64,000 nt of DNA from NCBI RefSeq assembly GCF_016464385.1, contig NZ_JADMLH010000016.1, positions 1-64,000 on the forward strand. Direction: 5' to 3'. The DNA comes from Nucisporomicrobium flavum. Lineage in GTDB: Bacteria > Actinomycetota > Actinomycetes > Mycobacteriales > Micromonosporaceae. Position numbers and translations under genes: made by a program. Below the pieces are notes generated by a model. The model was not told the DNA's origin. It searched no databases and worked only from the letters and a program-made list of their open reading frames with translations. Positions 25,407-34,600 of this stretch are shown one piece after another. Within the stretch, counting starts at the first letter, position 1; each line of letters starts with the position of its first letter.

Positions 25407-27212
25407 TCAGAGCAGCCGGATCAGCAGGAACGCGATGTCGTCGGCGCGGCGGGGGGCTGTCTCCACGAGGCAGCTGCACAGCTCCTCGCCGGGCCGGGCG
25501 CCGTCGCTGCGCAGCGTCTCCGCGACCCGGTCGATGCCCTCGTCGAGCAGGTGCCCCGGGTCCTCGACCAGCCCGTCGGTGTAGAGCAGCAGCGTCGCCC
25601 CGGCCGGCACCCGGCGCCGGTGGGTCGCCCGCTGCCCCCGGGGCGTCAGGCCCAGCAGCGGCTCCGGCGTCTCCCACCAGGCCTCCACCGTGCCGTCGGG
25701 ATGCAGCAGCAGCGGCGGCGGATGGCCCGCGTTGGCGAACGTCACGTCGTACCCGTCCGCGTTCCGGCGGATCCGGGTCAGCACGGCCGTCGCCGCCGCG
25801 TTGACGTTGAGCCCGCGGATCGCCCGGTCCAGCTGGGTGAGCAGCCGGCCCGGCTCGTCGTCGCGCCCGTACGCGTCCCCGCGCACCAGGTTGCGCAGCT
25901 GACCCATCGCCGCGGCGGCTTCGATGTCGTGCCCCGAGACGTCACCCACGGCGAGCATCACGGAGCCGTCGGGCTGGGCGAACGCGTCGTACCAGTCGCC
26001 GCCGACCGCGGCGCCGTCCTGCGCCGGCAGGTACCGGGCGTGCAGCTCCATGCCCGGGATGCCGGGCAGCTCGGTGAGCATGCTGTGCTGCAGCACCTCG
26101 GCGACGTGCCGCTGGCGGCCGTACAGCCGGCTGTTGTCGATCGCCAGGCCGGCCCGCCGCGCGATGTCCAGCGCGGTGCGCTCGTCGGCCTCGGTGAACG
26201 GGGCCCGGCCCGGCCCGTTGACCAGCGTCACCGAGCCGAGCATCCGCTGGGTGACCGGCGCGGTCACGGGCGCGATGACGAACGACGCGTACCCCAGCCT
26301 ATCGGCGATCTCCGCCAGCTCCGGGGTCGTGGTCCGCGCCAGGATCTTGTCGGCGGTCTCCCCGTCGCGGCGGATCGGCTGCCCGGACCGCTGCACCGCG
26401 AGGATGGCGGACCGCGCGCCCAGCCCGGTCATCATCAGCTGGGCGAACCGCTCGACGTCGACCGCGGCCTCGGCGTCCCGGTGCGCGGCGGCGACGTGCC
26501 GTACGGCGCCGTTCTGGTCGACGAGCGTGACCAGGCACCAGTCCGCCAGCCGCGGCGTCACGCCCTCGGCCAGCCGCCGCATGCCCTCCTCCATGTCGAG
26601 GGTGGTGGTGAAGGTCTCGGTCAGCTCGGCGAGCATCGCCAGCTGGTCATGGGCGCTCTCGGCGTGCCGCCGCGCCTCCTCGGCGAGGTCCCGGGCGATC
26701 CGCAGGCGCAGCTCCGACGCGCACGCCTCGGCGAGGTCCTCGAGGATCGCCAGCTCGTCCTTGGTCCAGGCGCGCGGCTTGGTGTCGATCGCGCAGAGCG
26801 ACCCCAGCGTCAGGCCGTCGGAGTCCTTGAGCGGCATCCCGGCGTACGCCACCACCCCGAGCTCCGGGATCGCGAGGTTGTCACGGACCTGCGCGTAGAT
26901 CCGCGCGTCCGGGTACACCTTCGGCGCACCCTCGGCGACGACGTGCTGACAGAACGAGTGCGACAGCGGGGTCTCCCGCTTCTGACTCCACGGCTCGGCC
27001 AGCCCGACCTGCCCGGGAAAGAACTGCCGCTCGGTGTCGACCAGCGAGACCAGGGCCACCGGCACGCCCAGGAGCCGCTTCACCAGACCGGCGAACCGAT
27101 CGAAGGCGGCGTCGGACTCGGCGCTCAGGCAGACCCGCTGCAGCGACCGCAGACGCGCAGGATCGTGCAGCGCACTCTGAGCCGGTGCGTCGATGTCACC
27201 GTGCTCGGCCAT
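25407..27212 (-). CDS. GAF-GAF-SpoIIE (PP2C-type) phosphatase
   Basis: A 601-aa cytosolic phosphatase of the RsbU/SpoIIE class. GAF1 (about 30-165; contains SFCQHVV and GSLCAID) and a short coiled coil are followed by GAF2 (about 195-355) and the PP2C-like domain (about 375-600), with metal-binding acids in GGDWYDA, GDVSGHD and near the C-terminus in RRADDIAFL. The ATG at 27212 directly follows GGAGGGGC. These enzymes dephosphorylate STAS antagonists to release sigma factors in response to a signal bound by GAF. The STAS protein at 9777-10094 is a possible client, but no partner is adjacent. Confidence 0.92.
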   Translation of the reverse strand: MAEHGDIDAPAQSALHDPARLRSLQRVCLSAESDAAFDRFAGLVKRLLGVPVALVSLVDTERQFFPGQVGLAEPWSQKRETPLSHSFCQHVVAEGAPKVYPDARIYAQVRDNLAIPELGVVAYAGMPLKDSDGLTLGSLCAIDTKPRAWTKDELAILEDLAEACASELRLRIARDLAEEARRHAESAHDQLAMLAELTETFTTTLDMEEGMRRLAEGVTPRLADWCLVTLVDQNGAVRHVAAAHRDAEAAVDVERFAQLMMTGLGARSAILAVQRSGQPIRRDGETADKILARTTTPELAEIADRLGYASFVIAPVTAPVTQRMLGSVTLVNGPGRAPFTEADERTALDIARRAGLAIDNSRLYGRQRHVAEVLQHSMLTELPGIPGMELHARYLPAQDGAAVGGDWYDAFAQPDGSVMLAVGDVSGHDIEAAAAMGQLRNLVRGDAYGRDDEPGRLLTQLDRAIRGLNVNAAATAVLTRIRRNADGYDVTFANAGHPPPLLLHPDGTVEAWWETPEPLLGLTPRGQRATHRRRVPAGATLLLYTDGLVEDPGHLLDEGIDRVAETLRSDGARPGEELCSCLVETAPRRADDIAFLLIRLL

Positions 27213-27339
27213 GCCCCTCCAACCGTCGCCCCCCGGCGGCTCGATCAGCCAGGCTACCCGCCGGAAAGCGAAACCATGCATTCCCGCGGCCCCGCCCCGC
27301 AGCGGCCCTTTGTCGACCTCGGCGGTGCAGATTCGCCTG

Positions 27340-28008
27340 CTACGGGGCCGGGGTGTCGGCGGTCGTCACGCGGGTGTCCCGCGCCACCCGGCACCAGCGT
27401 TCCGTCCACCGCTTGCGCACAAGGTCGAACGCCGAGTCGTCCAGCCCGTACGTCGACACGGTCACCTCGACCGGCCCGGTTTCCGGGCTGTCCAGCGGCT
27501 CCTGCCCGGCGACCACCACGAGGTGCCCGTCCGCGTCGACGCGCCACGCCACCCGCCTGCCCACCGGGGTGCCGTCGCCACCGGCCGCCTTCAACGCCCG
27601 GCGCCCGGTGGTCGTGCCGGTCAGGTACAGCGTGCGGCGCTGCCCGGCCGGCCGCTCGTCGAGGTAGTACCGGAGCTGGACCAGGAAGGACCGCCAGCCC
27701 TCCTCGATCGCGTCGTAGCGGTCGGGGTCGCCGGCCTGCCGCCCCTCGCGGGCGACCCGCACCGTGGCGCGCGTGTCGTCGCCGGTGACGGCCAGGCACG
27801 AGCCGTCGGCCCAGCCCATCCGCTCGGGCGCCTGCACCGTCGCCTCGTTCACGAAGATGTGCTGGATCTCCACGTCGAGCTCGTCGTAGTCCCAGCCGAA
27901 CCACTGCCGCAGCAACTCCGGCCGCGTCACGGCCGCCCAGGCCCGGTCGCGGCCGGCGGCGACGGTCACTTCCACGGCATAGGGCTTTGATGTGTGTTGA
28001 TCGGTCAC
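27340..28008 (-). CDS. SRPBCC (START/Bet v1-like) domain protein
   Basis: A 222-aa protein with an AHSA1/SRPBCC-type N-terminal half: the opening strand YAVEVTVAAGRDRAWAAV, WFGWDYDE, and EEGWRSFLVQLRYYL are typical. The C-terminal half (about 120-222) is less familiar and probably forms a second small domain. Function in this fold is ligand binding or co-chaperone activity and cannot be refined. GTG start at 28008. The prim-pol gene lies 26 nt upstream on the same strand, so they may share a transcript, although the frames merge only through non-coding-looking sequence. Confidence 0.8.
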   Translation of the reverse strand: MTDQHTSKPYAVEVTVAAGRDRAWAAVTRPELLRQWFGWDYDELDVEIQHIFVNEATVQAPERMGWADGSCLAVTGDDTRATVRVAREGRQAGDPDRYDAIEEGWRSFLVQLRYYLDERPAGQRRTLYLTGTTTGRRALKAAGGDGTPVGRRVAWRVDADGHLVVVAGQEPLDSPETGPVEVTVSTYGLDDSAFDLVRKRWTERWCRVARDTRVTTADTPAP

Positions 28009-28034
28009 GCCCACATCTTTGCGTAATCCAGGGC

Positions 28035-28922
28035 TCACGCGACGCGATGGTCGTCGATTTCCGACCGCGACATTCCGGAACTTCCGCCGCCCACTCGCCG
28101 GCCCGCCGAAAGTCCCGAGCGGATGGTCCGCACCGTCTCGGCCCGCCCGAGCCCCGCCCACGCCGCGGCGGCGACGAGCTCCCGCGTCACGGCCGCCGAG
28201 TCCAGCAGCCCGGCCGCGACAAGCCGGCCCAGCGCGAAGGCCGCCCGGTTGAGGGTGTCGTTGCGTGTACCGACGGGGGCGCGCGCCACCCGGTCGGCCT
28301 CCGCTTCGAGGGCCACCGCCGCATACCGGTCGGGATGGACGATCTCGGAACGGCCGGGCTCCCAGCCCCCGGCGGCCGGCGGAGGGCCGGGGCCGGCGAT
28401 CAGCCCGCACAACGCCTCGGGTGCCGGCGGGCACGCGACGTCCGGCCGCACCACCCAGTAGTAAGAGGTGCCGTTGGCGTGCCGGGACGGGGGCGCGAGC
28501 ACGTACCCGCCCGCCCCGCGCCAGTCCACACCGGGCAGAAGGTGGACCCGGTTGCCGTACCCGGTGGGGGTGAACCAGAAATGCCACCCGCCGCCGCCCG
28601 TGCGGACCTGGGGTCCCGCCGGCATCGCGCCGCCGAGGAGGTGGCGCAGGCCGTGCCAGCCGGCGGTGGAGTCGACGTCGGCGACGTCCATGGCGATGCC
28701 GGTGCGCAGCCCGATGTTCGCGTCGGGCCAGCGTGACCACCACATCTCGATGCGGCGCGGGTCGGTGCCGGCGTCGGTGAGCCCGTGCCGCAGCCGCGGG
28801 TGCTTGCCCGGGCGGGCGCAGTCCGGCCGCCCGCACGAGCAGGATCCGTCCGGCTCAGGGTGGTGCACCGGCAGGACCGGGATCCCGTGCCGGGCATACG
28901 CGAGAGCGGCGTCGAGCATCAT
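28035..28922 (-). CDS. Stand-alone bifunctional primase/polymerase (prim-pol) domain protein
   Basis: A 295-aa AEP-superfamily prim-pol protein. Landmarks: an ARHGIPVLPVHH start, a Cys-rich insert (CSCGRPDC, then GKHPR) usual in this group, the WPDANIGLRTG strand, the catalytic acidic motif DVADVDS, and GGGGWHFWF with the active-site His. No helicase or C-terminal primase domain is attached, although such genes in plasmids and integrative elements usually carry one. The gene may therefore be a degraded element remnant or an actinobacterial single-domain version. The first of two tandem ATGs is used; the ribosome site is poor. Confidence 0.85.
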   Translation of the reverse strand: MMLDAALAYARHGIPVLPVHHPEPDGSCSCGRPDCARPGKHPRLRHGLTDAGTDPRRIEMWWSRWPDANIGLRTGIAMDVADVDSTAGWHGLRHLLGGAMPAGPQVRTGGGGWHFWFTPTGYGNRVHLLPGVDWRGAGGYVLAPPSRHANGTSYYWVVRPDVACPPAPEALCGLIAGPGPPPAAGGWEPGRSEIVHPDRYAAVALEAEADRVARAPVGTRNDTLNRAAFALGRLVAAGLLDSAAVTRELVAAAAWAGLGRAETVRTIRSGLSAGRRVGGGSSGMSRSEIDDHRVA

Positions 28923-29069
28923 TCGAACAAGTGTACGAGCGCAGCCGCCGTCCCGCCCGCCGTCCGGGGACAACGCTCGCGACCGCACCCGTTTATGCTG
29001 CGCTCGCATAGATCGGCATCGCCGTGCCCGGAGGGCGGCCCGGCGTGTAGTCCCCGAGGAGCCACCGCC

Positions 29070-29828
29070 GTGACGAAGGAGCCGCCGGCCGATCCCGTGC
29101 CCCCGGACGTGCCGCCGATCGAGAGTGTCGAGCCCCCGCCCGCCGACCCGCTGCCCAGCTCGACGGACGCCGTCACCGTGCCGGTGGCGAGGGCCTCTCG
29201 TTCCGGGAGCCTCTCCAAAGGGCTGATCACCGCGTACTTCGCCGGCGGCCTGGCCCTGCTGCTCGCCGGTGCGGTCGCCGTCGTCTACCTGGGCGCCAAG
29301 GTGTACGCCCGCAGCCTGCCCCGTACCACCGTCACGGTCACGCGCGAGTACCCGTCGGCGAAGCCCAGCGCGCCCCGCCCCGCCGCGGTCGAGCCGTCGT
29401 CGTCGCTGCGTGCGCGGTTCGGGCCGCAACGGCTCACCAACGGCAAGTCCTTCACGATGCGCGGAGAGGGCGACGCGCGGTTCAAGGTCACCGTCAAGGC
29501 GGGCAAGTTCCGCAAGCGGGCCTGCGACGAGCTCGCCGTGCAGCCCAAGGAGGGCGGCTACCTGCCGGTGAAGCTGTCGGTGAAGGTGCTGGAGGGCGAG
29601 CCGGACATCAGCGAGTACGCCTTCCGTTTCCAGAAGCCGGACGGCGACTGGCTCCCGTCGGTGGGCGGCACCGCCTGCGAGGGCAACGACTTCGGCGGCT
29701 TCGTCCGGCGGTTGTCGGCGGGCCGTACGTATTCGACGACGGTGGTGTTCGACATCCCGAGCACGAAGGGCGACATCGTCTTCGTGTACCCGCTTCTCGA
29801 CGTCGCTGCGTCGTGGCGGATCGGTTAG
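29070..29828 (+). CDS. Single-pass membrane protein with Pro-rich head and extracellular beta domain
   Basis: A 252-aa type II membrane protein. It has a Pro/Asp-rich cytosolic segment (1-45), one TM helix (about 52-75, LITAYFAGGLALLLAGAVAVVYLG), a Ser/Pro linker, and an extracytoplasmic domain (about 115-252) of beta-strands resembling DUF4352/telokin-like folds (VKAGKFRKRACDEL; AYRF-like strands; TTVVFDIP). The fold assignment is tentative. GTG start with GAGGAG upstream. Its stop abuts the stop of the convergent beta-family gene with no spacer. Function unknown. Confidence 0.75.
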   Translation: MTKEPPADPVPPDVPPIESVEPPPADPLPSSTDAVTVPVARASRSGSLSKGLITAYFAGGLALLLAGAVAVVYLGAKVYARSLPRTTVTVTREYPSAKPSAPRPAAVEPSSSLRARFGPQRLTNGKSFTMRGEGDARFKVTVKAGKFRKRACDELAVQPKEGGYLPVKLSVKVLEGEPDISEYAFRFQKPDGDWLPSVGGTACEGNDFGGFVRRLSAGRTYSTTVVFDIPSTKGDIVFVYPLLDVAASWRIG

Positions 29829-30860
29829 CTAGGCGATCAGCGTGTGCAGGACGTACGCGATGTGATGCGACGTGCTCCAGGCCATCCATCCCGACGGGCT
29901 GCCGCCGCCGCGGGCGCTGCGGGCGTTCTGGGCGATCTGCGCGTCGCCCCAGGAGAAGCGGGCGCCCGTGGACGGCCAGTGCGGGGAGGTGACGAGCGTA
30001 CGGCAGAGGTCGTGGCACCGGTCGTCGCTGCGGCCGCCGCGCCGGGCCCAGCGGTAGATCCACCAGTCCCGTTCGGCGGTGTAACGCAGCGTGGGCAGCT
30101 GGCGGTGGTTGATGCCGAAGCGGCGTACGGGAGAAGTGACGCCGTAGTCCGCGTAGCCGACGCCGGGTTCCCGCAGCCGGGCCCACACCCGGGCATCGTG
30201 GCGGCCCACCGTGACCGGTTCGTCCGTCGGCAGGTCGTCCAGATTGGGCGGCATCGCGCCCGCCGCGACGGTGACCGACCGCCAGGGTGTCGCGCGGGCC
30301 CAGCGCAGCACGTGCCGGGCGCGTTCCTCGAACCGGTCGGCGTGGGCGGCGCAGGCCGTCTCTGCGAGGTCGATGACCAGGTCGACGCGTTCCGGCTCGA
30401 GGCCCGCGCCGGTCAGCAGGCGGGTGGTCGTCGAGGTGGCCTCGGCCGGGTTGCGGGCGTCGGTGTGCGGCTGGAGCCGCAGGACCGCGCGCATCAGGTG
30501 CATGCGCGCGGCCAGGCCGTGCTCCACCAGGCGGCGGCGACTGTCGTACGCCCGCAGCACCGGCAGCATCGCCACCCCGAGGTCGGCCAGCTCCTCGGCG
30601 AGGTCGAGTGGCGGTGACGTGAGCGGGCCGGCGGGATCGGGCACGGCACCCAGGTCAACGGCCATGGCTCCTGTACGCGGCGGCATCTGGCGCACCAGCT
30701 GGGGCAGCCGGTCGGTGGGGGAGACCTCGATGATCGGGGTGACCCGGCGCGCGGCGGCGGCATCGAGGTGGTGCAGGGCGGCCAGTTCGCCGCGCCGGGG
30801 TCGCAGGATCGGGCGGTAGACACCGTCCTCTCCGGCCTCGGGCGCCGTGAATACGGTCAT
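29829..30860 (-). CDS. Beta family protein
   Basis: A 343-aa protein of the Beta_protein family, recognised by its opening YRPILRPRRGELAAL with TPIIEVSP, a central LVIDLAETACAAHADRF strand-helix and the C-terminal YRWARRGGRSDDRCHDLC and FSWGDAQIAQNA segments. Members occur in bacteria and phages, often near mobile or defence genes. The fold looks TIM-barrel-like and the activity is unknown. The ATG at 30860 is in an AT-richer stretch and lacks a clear ribosome site. It is divergent from the SF1 helicase at 30988. Confidence 0.8.
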   Translation of the reverse strand: MTVFTAPEAGEDGVYRPILRPRRGELAALHHLDAAAARRVTPIIEVSPTDRLPQLVRQMPPRTGAMAVDLGAVPDPAGPLTSPPLDLAEELADLGVAMLPVLRAYDSRRRLVEHGLAARMHLMRAVLRLQPHTDARNPAEATSTTTRLLTGAGLEPERVDLVIDLAETACAAHADRFEERARHVLRWARATPWRSVTVAAGAMPPNLDDLPTDEPVTVGRHDARVWARLREPGVGYADYGVTSPVRRFGINHRQLPTLRYTAERDWWIYRWARRGGRSDDRCHDLCRTLVTSPHWPSTGARFSWGDAQIAQNARSARGGGSPSGWMAWSTSHHIAYVLHTLIA

Positions 30861-30987
30861 TCACTCAAAGTAGCGAAGTATTCACGCTACGGGCGGATGC
30901 AGGTTCCATTCCTCAGATCGGGCGAAGGTTCGGGTCCGGTGTTCCGCCCGCCGCACAGTGTCGGGGGTGGCCGCTACGGTGGTCGCC

Positions 30988-32286
30988 GTGACAGTGGAGA
31001 CACCTTCCGTCGAGGCCGGCCGGGTCGTCGACGCCGTCCTGCGCGACCTGGCCTCGTCGCCGCACCGCGGGGTGGTGGTCGACTCGCCTCCGGGCGCCGG
31101 CAAGAGCACGCTGGTGGTGCGCGCGGCCGGGGTGCTCGCCGCCACCGGTGCCCCGCTGATGATCGTCGCGCAGACCAACGAGCAGGTCGACGACCTCATC
31201 GCCCGCCTCGGTGCCGCCTCGCCGGAGCTCGGCGTCGGGCGGCTGTCCGCCGTGGACTACGCCGCCAGCGAGCGGGTCCGCAACCACCCGTCGTGTCGCG
31301 TCGGCGCCAAGGTGGCCGATCTGGGCGAGCCGCCCGTGACGATCGGCACCGCCGCGAAGTGGGCCACGGTCACCGACGGCACCTGGCCGTGGGCGATCGT
31401 CGACGAGGCGTACCAGATGCGCTCCGACGCGTTGCTGCGGGTCGCGGCCCGCTTCGACCGGGCGCTGTTCGTCGGCGACCCCGGCCAGCTCGACCCGTTC
31501 TCCACCGTGGAGGTCGACCGCTGGACCGGCCTGTCCTGGGACCCGATGCAGAGCGCGGTGGCGGTGCTCCTGCGCCACAACCCGGAGCTGCCCGTGCACC
31601 GGCTTCCCGTCTCCTGGCGGCTGCCCGCGTCCGCGGCGCCCGTGGTGGCCGAGGCCTTCTATCCGTTCACCGGCTTCCGCTCCGGCACCGGCCCGGGCGA
31701 CCGCACGCTGAGCTTCGCCACCCCGGCCGCCTCCCGCCTCGACGAGGTCCTGGACGCGGCGGCCGACTCCGGCTGGGGCCTGCACGAGCTGCCGTCGCGC
31801 TTCACCGTGCGCACCGACGCGGAGGCCGCGGCGGCCTGTGCGGGCCTGGCTGCCGCCGCGCTCTCCCGCGACGGCACGACGTCGTCGGAGTCGGGCACGG
31901 CCCGGCTGACCGCCGACCGCATCGCGATCGGCGCCGCCCACCGCGACCAGGTCGCCGCGATCCGCTCCTGCCTGCCGCCCGAGGCGCGCGATGTCACCGT
32001 GGACACCGCCAACCGCCTCCAGGGCCGGGAGTACGACCTCACGGTGGTCCTCCACCCCCTGTCGGGCCGCCAGGACGCGACGGCGTTCCACCTCGAGTCG
32101 GGGCGCCTGTGCGTGCTCACCTCCCGCCACCGGCACGCGTGCGTGGTGGTGGCCCGGGCCGGCATCGCGGAGCTGCTCGACGCGCATCCCTCGACGGAAC
32201 CGGTGCATCTCGGCGTGCCGGTGAAGTTCCCGGACGGATGGGAGGCCAACCAGGCGATGCTCGCCCACCTCGCCGCCCAGCACTGA
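30988..32286 (+). CDS. Small SF1 (UPF1/DNA2-like) AAA helicase
   Basis: A 432-aa superfamily 1 helicase. Walker A SPPGAGKST (33-41, Lys39), Walker B IVDEAYQ, motif III GDPGQLDPF, a motif IV-VI region with VDTANRLQGREYDLTVV and LTSRHRHACVVVARA. There is no extra nuclease or N-terminal domain, so it is small for the family. I use GTG 30988 (GGTGG just upstream) rather than the in-frame GTG 30958, which lacks a site. It is divergent from the beta-family gene. It could serve DNA or RNA remodelling; a link to the helicase-less nuclease operon at 21414-24525 is only a guess. Confidence 0.85.
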   Translation: MTVETPSVEAGRVVDAVLRDLASSPHRGVVVDSPPGAGKSTLVVRAAGVLAATGAPLMIVAQTNEQVDDLIARLGAASPELGVGRLSAVDYAASERVRNHPSCRVGAKVADLGEPPVTIGTAAKWATVTDGTWPWAIVDEAYQMRSDALLRVAARFDRALFVGDPGQLDPFSTVEVDRWTGLSWDPMQSAVAVLLRHNPELPVHRLPVSWRLPASAAPVVAEAFYPFTGFRSGTGPGDRTLSFATPAASRLDEVLDAAADSGWGLHELPSRFTVRTDAEAAAACAGLAAAALSRDGTTSSESGTARLTADRIAIGAAHRDQVAAIRSCLPPEARDVTVDTANRLQGREYDLTVVLHPLSGRQDATAFHLESGRLCVLTSRHRHACVVVARAGIAELLDAHPSTEPVHLGVPVKFPDGWEANQAMLAHLAAQH

Positions 32287-32293
32287 GCGGGGC

Positions 32294-33502
32294 TCACGCC
32301 AGCCAGGCGCGGATCTTCGGCTCGCAGGCGTCCTGCACCCGGTCCCACGGCACGCCGAACACCGGTGCCGCCAGGTCCGGGGTCCGTCCCTCGTGGACCA
32401 GGAGGGTGAAGAAGGCGGCGAGCTTCCGGTCGCCGTATGTCGCTCCCAGGCAGCGCACCGCCAGGTAGGCCATGGCGTAGAGGCCGGACCGGTCCGCGGC
32501 TTCCGCGGACCATGGCAGGTCGAGGCGGCCGGTCCAGGCCGTACGGGCGACGTGCCGGCGGGCGTCCGCGAGCCGGGGGTACGCCGCGACCGGGATGCCG
32601 CCGTACGCGATGTACTCGGCCATGCCCTCGATGGCCCACGTGTCGTGCCCGCCCAGCGTGCCCAGCAGGGTGGCGATGTGGCCGAGCTCGTGGGCGAGCA
32701 GCCGCTCGTCCGGCGCGCCCGACGCGTCCATCACGGCGAAGGCGGTCTGCTCGCTGGTCCGGTCGACGAAGCCGGCCGCCTCGTGGTCACCGCCGATCGC
32801 CGCGTCCCAGTCGTCCGGGTCCGCCAGGTAGATGAGGTACCGGCCGGGCCGGTGGGCGGCGGTGGCGAACCGGTCCGCGGCCCGGGCCGCGTTCTCCGCC
32901 GCGGGGAGCCAGGCCGCCGGCTGGGTGCCGTCGTGCGGTGCGGCGACGACCGTACGGGTCCCGCCGGCGAACCTCAGCGCGTCCTGTTTCCACGGCACCG
33001 CCCCGGCCGGGCCGACCTGGTCGAAGCCGGTCAGCACCGCCCGGCCCCCGGCGAGCCGCCAGCGCGTCCGGGCGGTGATCACCTCGTCGTGCGGCACGTA
33101 CGAGTCGGCCGTACGACGGCACGCGGTGCGGGCGAAGCAGACGCGCACCTGGACCTCGGCGGACCACGACTGTCCGCCACCGGTCGGCGGCGCGGTACGC
33201 GGCAGCCACGCCGAGACCTCGAAGCCGTGCAGGTTGGCGTACAGCCGTCGCAACTGCGGGACGAGCGACGGGTCCGCGGCGCGCAACCACCCGGCCTCGT
33301 CGCCGCGCAGCAGCGCGGCGCCCTGCTCCTCCAGCGTGGCGCGGATCGTGCGTTGCACGGCCTGGGCCCGGGCCGCCGCGGCGCGGGTCCGGCTGAGCGC
33401 GACGATCGACACGCCGCCGACCAGCACCGTCAGGACCGCGATCGCGGCCAGCCAGCGTTTCCGCCGGTGGGGCGGGGCGTCGACGGGAGCCGGGCCGGTC
33501 AC
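32294..33502 (-). CDS. Membrane-anchored zinc metallopeptidase (peptidase MA-like)
   Basis: A 402-aa protein with one N-terminal TM helix (about 17-37; RKRW then AAIAVLTVLVGGVSIVAL), a large extracytoplasmic region, and a gluzincin site: LLAHELGHIATLL (two His ligands and catalytic Glu) followed about 20 residues later by WAIEGMAEY, whose first Glu (EGMAE) is the third zinc ligand. This layout is the peptidase MA-like family of actinobacteria. GTG 33502 is the chosen start because it places positively charged residues just before the TM helix. The substrate is unknown; surface protein processing is likely. Confidence 0.85.
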   Translation of the reverse strand: MTGPAPVDAPPHRRKRWLAAIAVLTVLVGGVSIVALSRTRAAAARAQAVQRTIRATLEEQGAALLRGDEAGWLRAADPSLVPQLRRLYANLHGFEVSAWLPRTAPPTGGGQSWSAEVQVRVCFARTACRRTADSYVPHDEVITARTRWRLAGGRAVLTGFDQVGPAGAVPWKQDALRFAGGTRTVVAAPHDGTQPAAWLPAAENAARAADRFATAAHRPGRYLIYLADPDDWDAAIGGDHEAAGFVDRTSEQTAFAVMDASGAPDERLLAHELGHIATLLGTLGGHDTWAIEGMAEYIAYGGIPVAAYPRLADARRHVARTAWTGRLDLPWSAEAADRSGLYAMAYLAVRCLGATYGDRKLAAFFTLLVHEGRTPDLAAPVFGVPWDRVQDACEPKIRAWLA

Positions 33503-33568
33503 AGTGGCGGACCCTACCAAGCAGGGCGCGTCCTCACACTGGACCGGCACCGGCCCGCTGGTCTGGGC

Positions 33569-34600
33569 TTATGCGACCGCTTTGCGGTCCGTTCCGGCCC
33601 GGTCGCGGTCCCGGAGGCGCAGGGCCGGCCGGGCGAGCAGCGCGGCCACGGCGATCAGCGCGAAGCCCCAGATCGGCAGTTGCTGGAGATCGCTGGGCGT
33701 GAGGTACCAGCCTTCGCCCAGGTCGAGGCTGCGCAACAGGTCGATCGTGGGCCCGAAGGCGAACCCGTGGGAGTGGACGAGCTCCCCGGTGCCGAGCGGC
33801 TCGGCCAGGGTCAGGTAGCGCAGCAGCGAGGCCACGAAGCCGGCGGCGGACGGGATGATCAGCACCAGGCCGGTGGCCGCGAGGACCGCGCTGCGGCGGG
33901 GCCGGCTCGCCATCCGGATCCGGTGGCCCAGCGCCACGCCGGTGAGCCAGCCGACGACCAGTCCGAGCACGGTGCCGGCGATGGTCAGCGGCAGGTACGA
34001 GCCGGGTCGCTTCGGCCAGCCGGCGAGGTCGAGGAGCTGCCCGCCGTTGGCGTCGGGGTACGCGTACACGTCGAGCCGGGTGTCCGCGGTCTCCGCGGCG
34101 AAGTGGACGTTGGCGAGGACGCCGTCCGTTCCGTCGCCGGCCTTGATCGGCCCGGTCCGCCAACCGGCGGCGGCCAGCTTGTCGCGGGTCTGTTCCGCGG
34201 CCTGCCGGGCGTCTGCCCCGGCGGGGAAGGGCCCGTCGGCCTGGAGATAGAACTCGCCGGTCCGGCCGGTGCCCGGCGACGGCAGGACCTGGTGGGCGAT
34301 GGCCTCGGCGTCCGGCAGGTCGGCGTAGCCGAAGGTGCCCAGCCAGGAGCCGGCCGCAGCGCCGAGCGCGCCGCCGATGAGCAGCGCGAGGACGGCCGCC
34401 ACCAGGGCCAGCGGGCGGCGCGCCGGCGGGCGGAACCGTTCGCGCAGGCCGTCCAGCACGAGCCGCCCGCGGTCGGCGCGGGTCGGTCGGCCGCCCGGGC
34501 CGGCCATCTCGAGCATGGTCTGGATCAGCTCGGTGCCGTGCTTGCGGCGCAGCCGGGCGGGGTACGCCGCCAGCAACGCCCGGTGGCCGGGGGCGCTCAT
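33569..34600 (-). CDS. Multi-pass membrane protein coupled to PadR
   Basis: A 343-aa protein. The cytosolic N-terminus (RALLAAYPARLRRKHGTELIQTMLEMA) resembles the permease-associated segment of PadR-partner membrane proteins. About four TM helices follow (63-88, 207-230, 240-262, 308-328), with an extracytoplasmic alpha/beta domain between the first two. No transporter ATPase is adjacent. Its ATG overlaps the padR stop (ATGA), so it is co-translated with the regulator. A sensor or stress membrane protein controlled by PadR is the likely arrangement. Confidence 0.8.
   Translation of the reverse strand: MSAPGHRALLAAYPARLRRKHGTELIQTMLEMAGPGGRPTRADRGRLVLDGLRERFRPPARRPLALVAAVLALLIGGALGAAAGSWLGTFGYADLPDAEAIAHQVLPSPGTGRTGEFYLQADGPFPAGADARQAAEQTRDKLAAAGWRTGPIKAGDGTDGVLANVHFAAETADTRLDVYAYPDANGGQLLDLAGWPKRPGSYLPLTIAGTVLGLVVGWLTGVALGHRIRMASRPRRSAVLAATGLVLIIPSAAGFVASLLRYLTLAEPLGTGELVHSHGFAFGPTIDLLRSLDLGEGWYLTPSDLQQLPIWGFALIAVAALLARPALRLRDRDRAGTDRKAVA

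Noticed and set aside
27340..28836. A single 498-aa frame joining SRPBCC and prim-pol regions
   Set aside because: The prim-pol protein is encoded in another frame with its own motifs; the joined N-terminus is a shadow.
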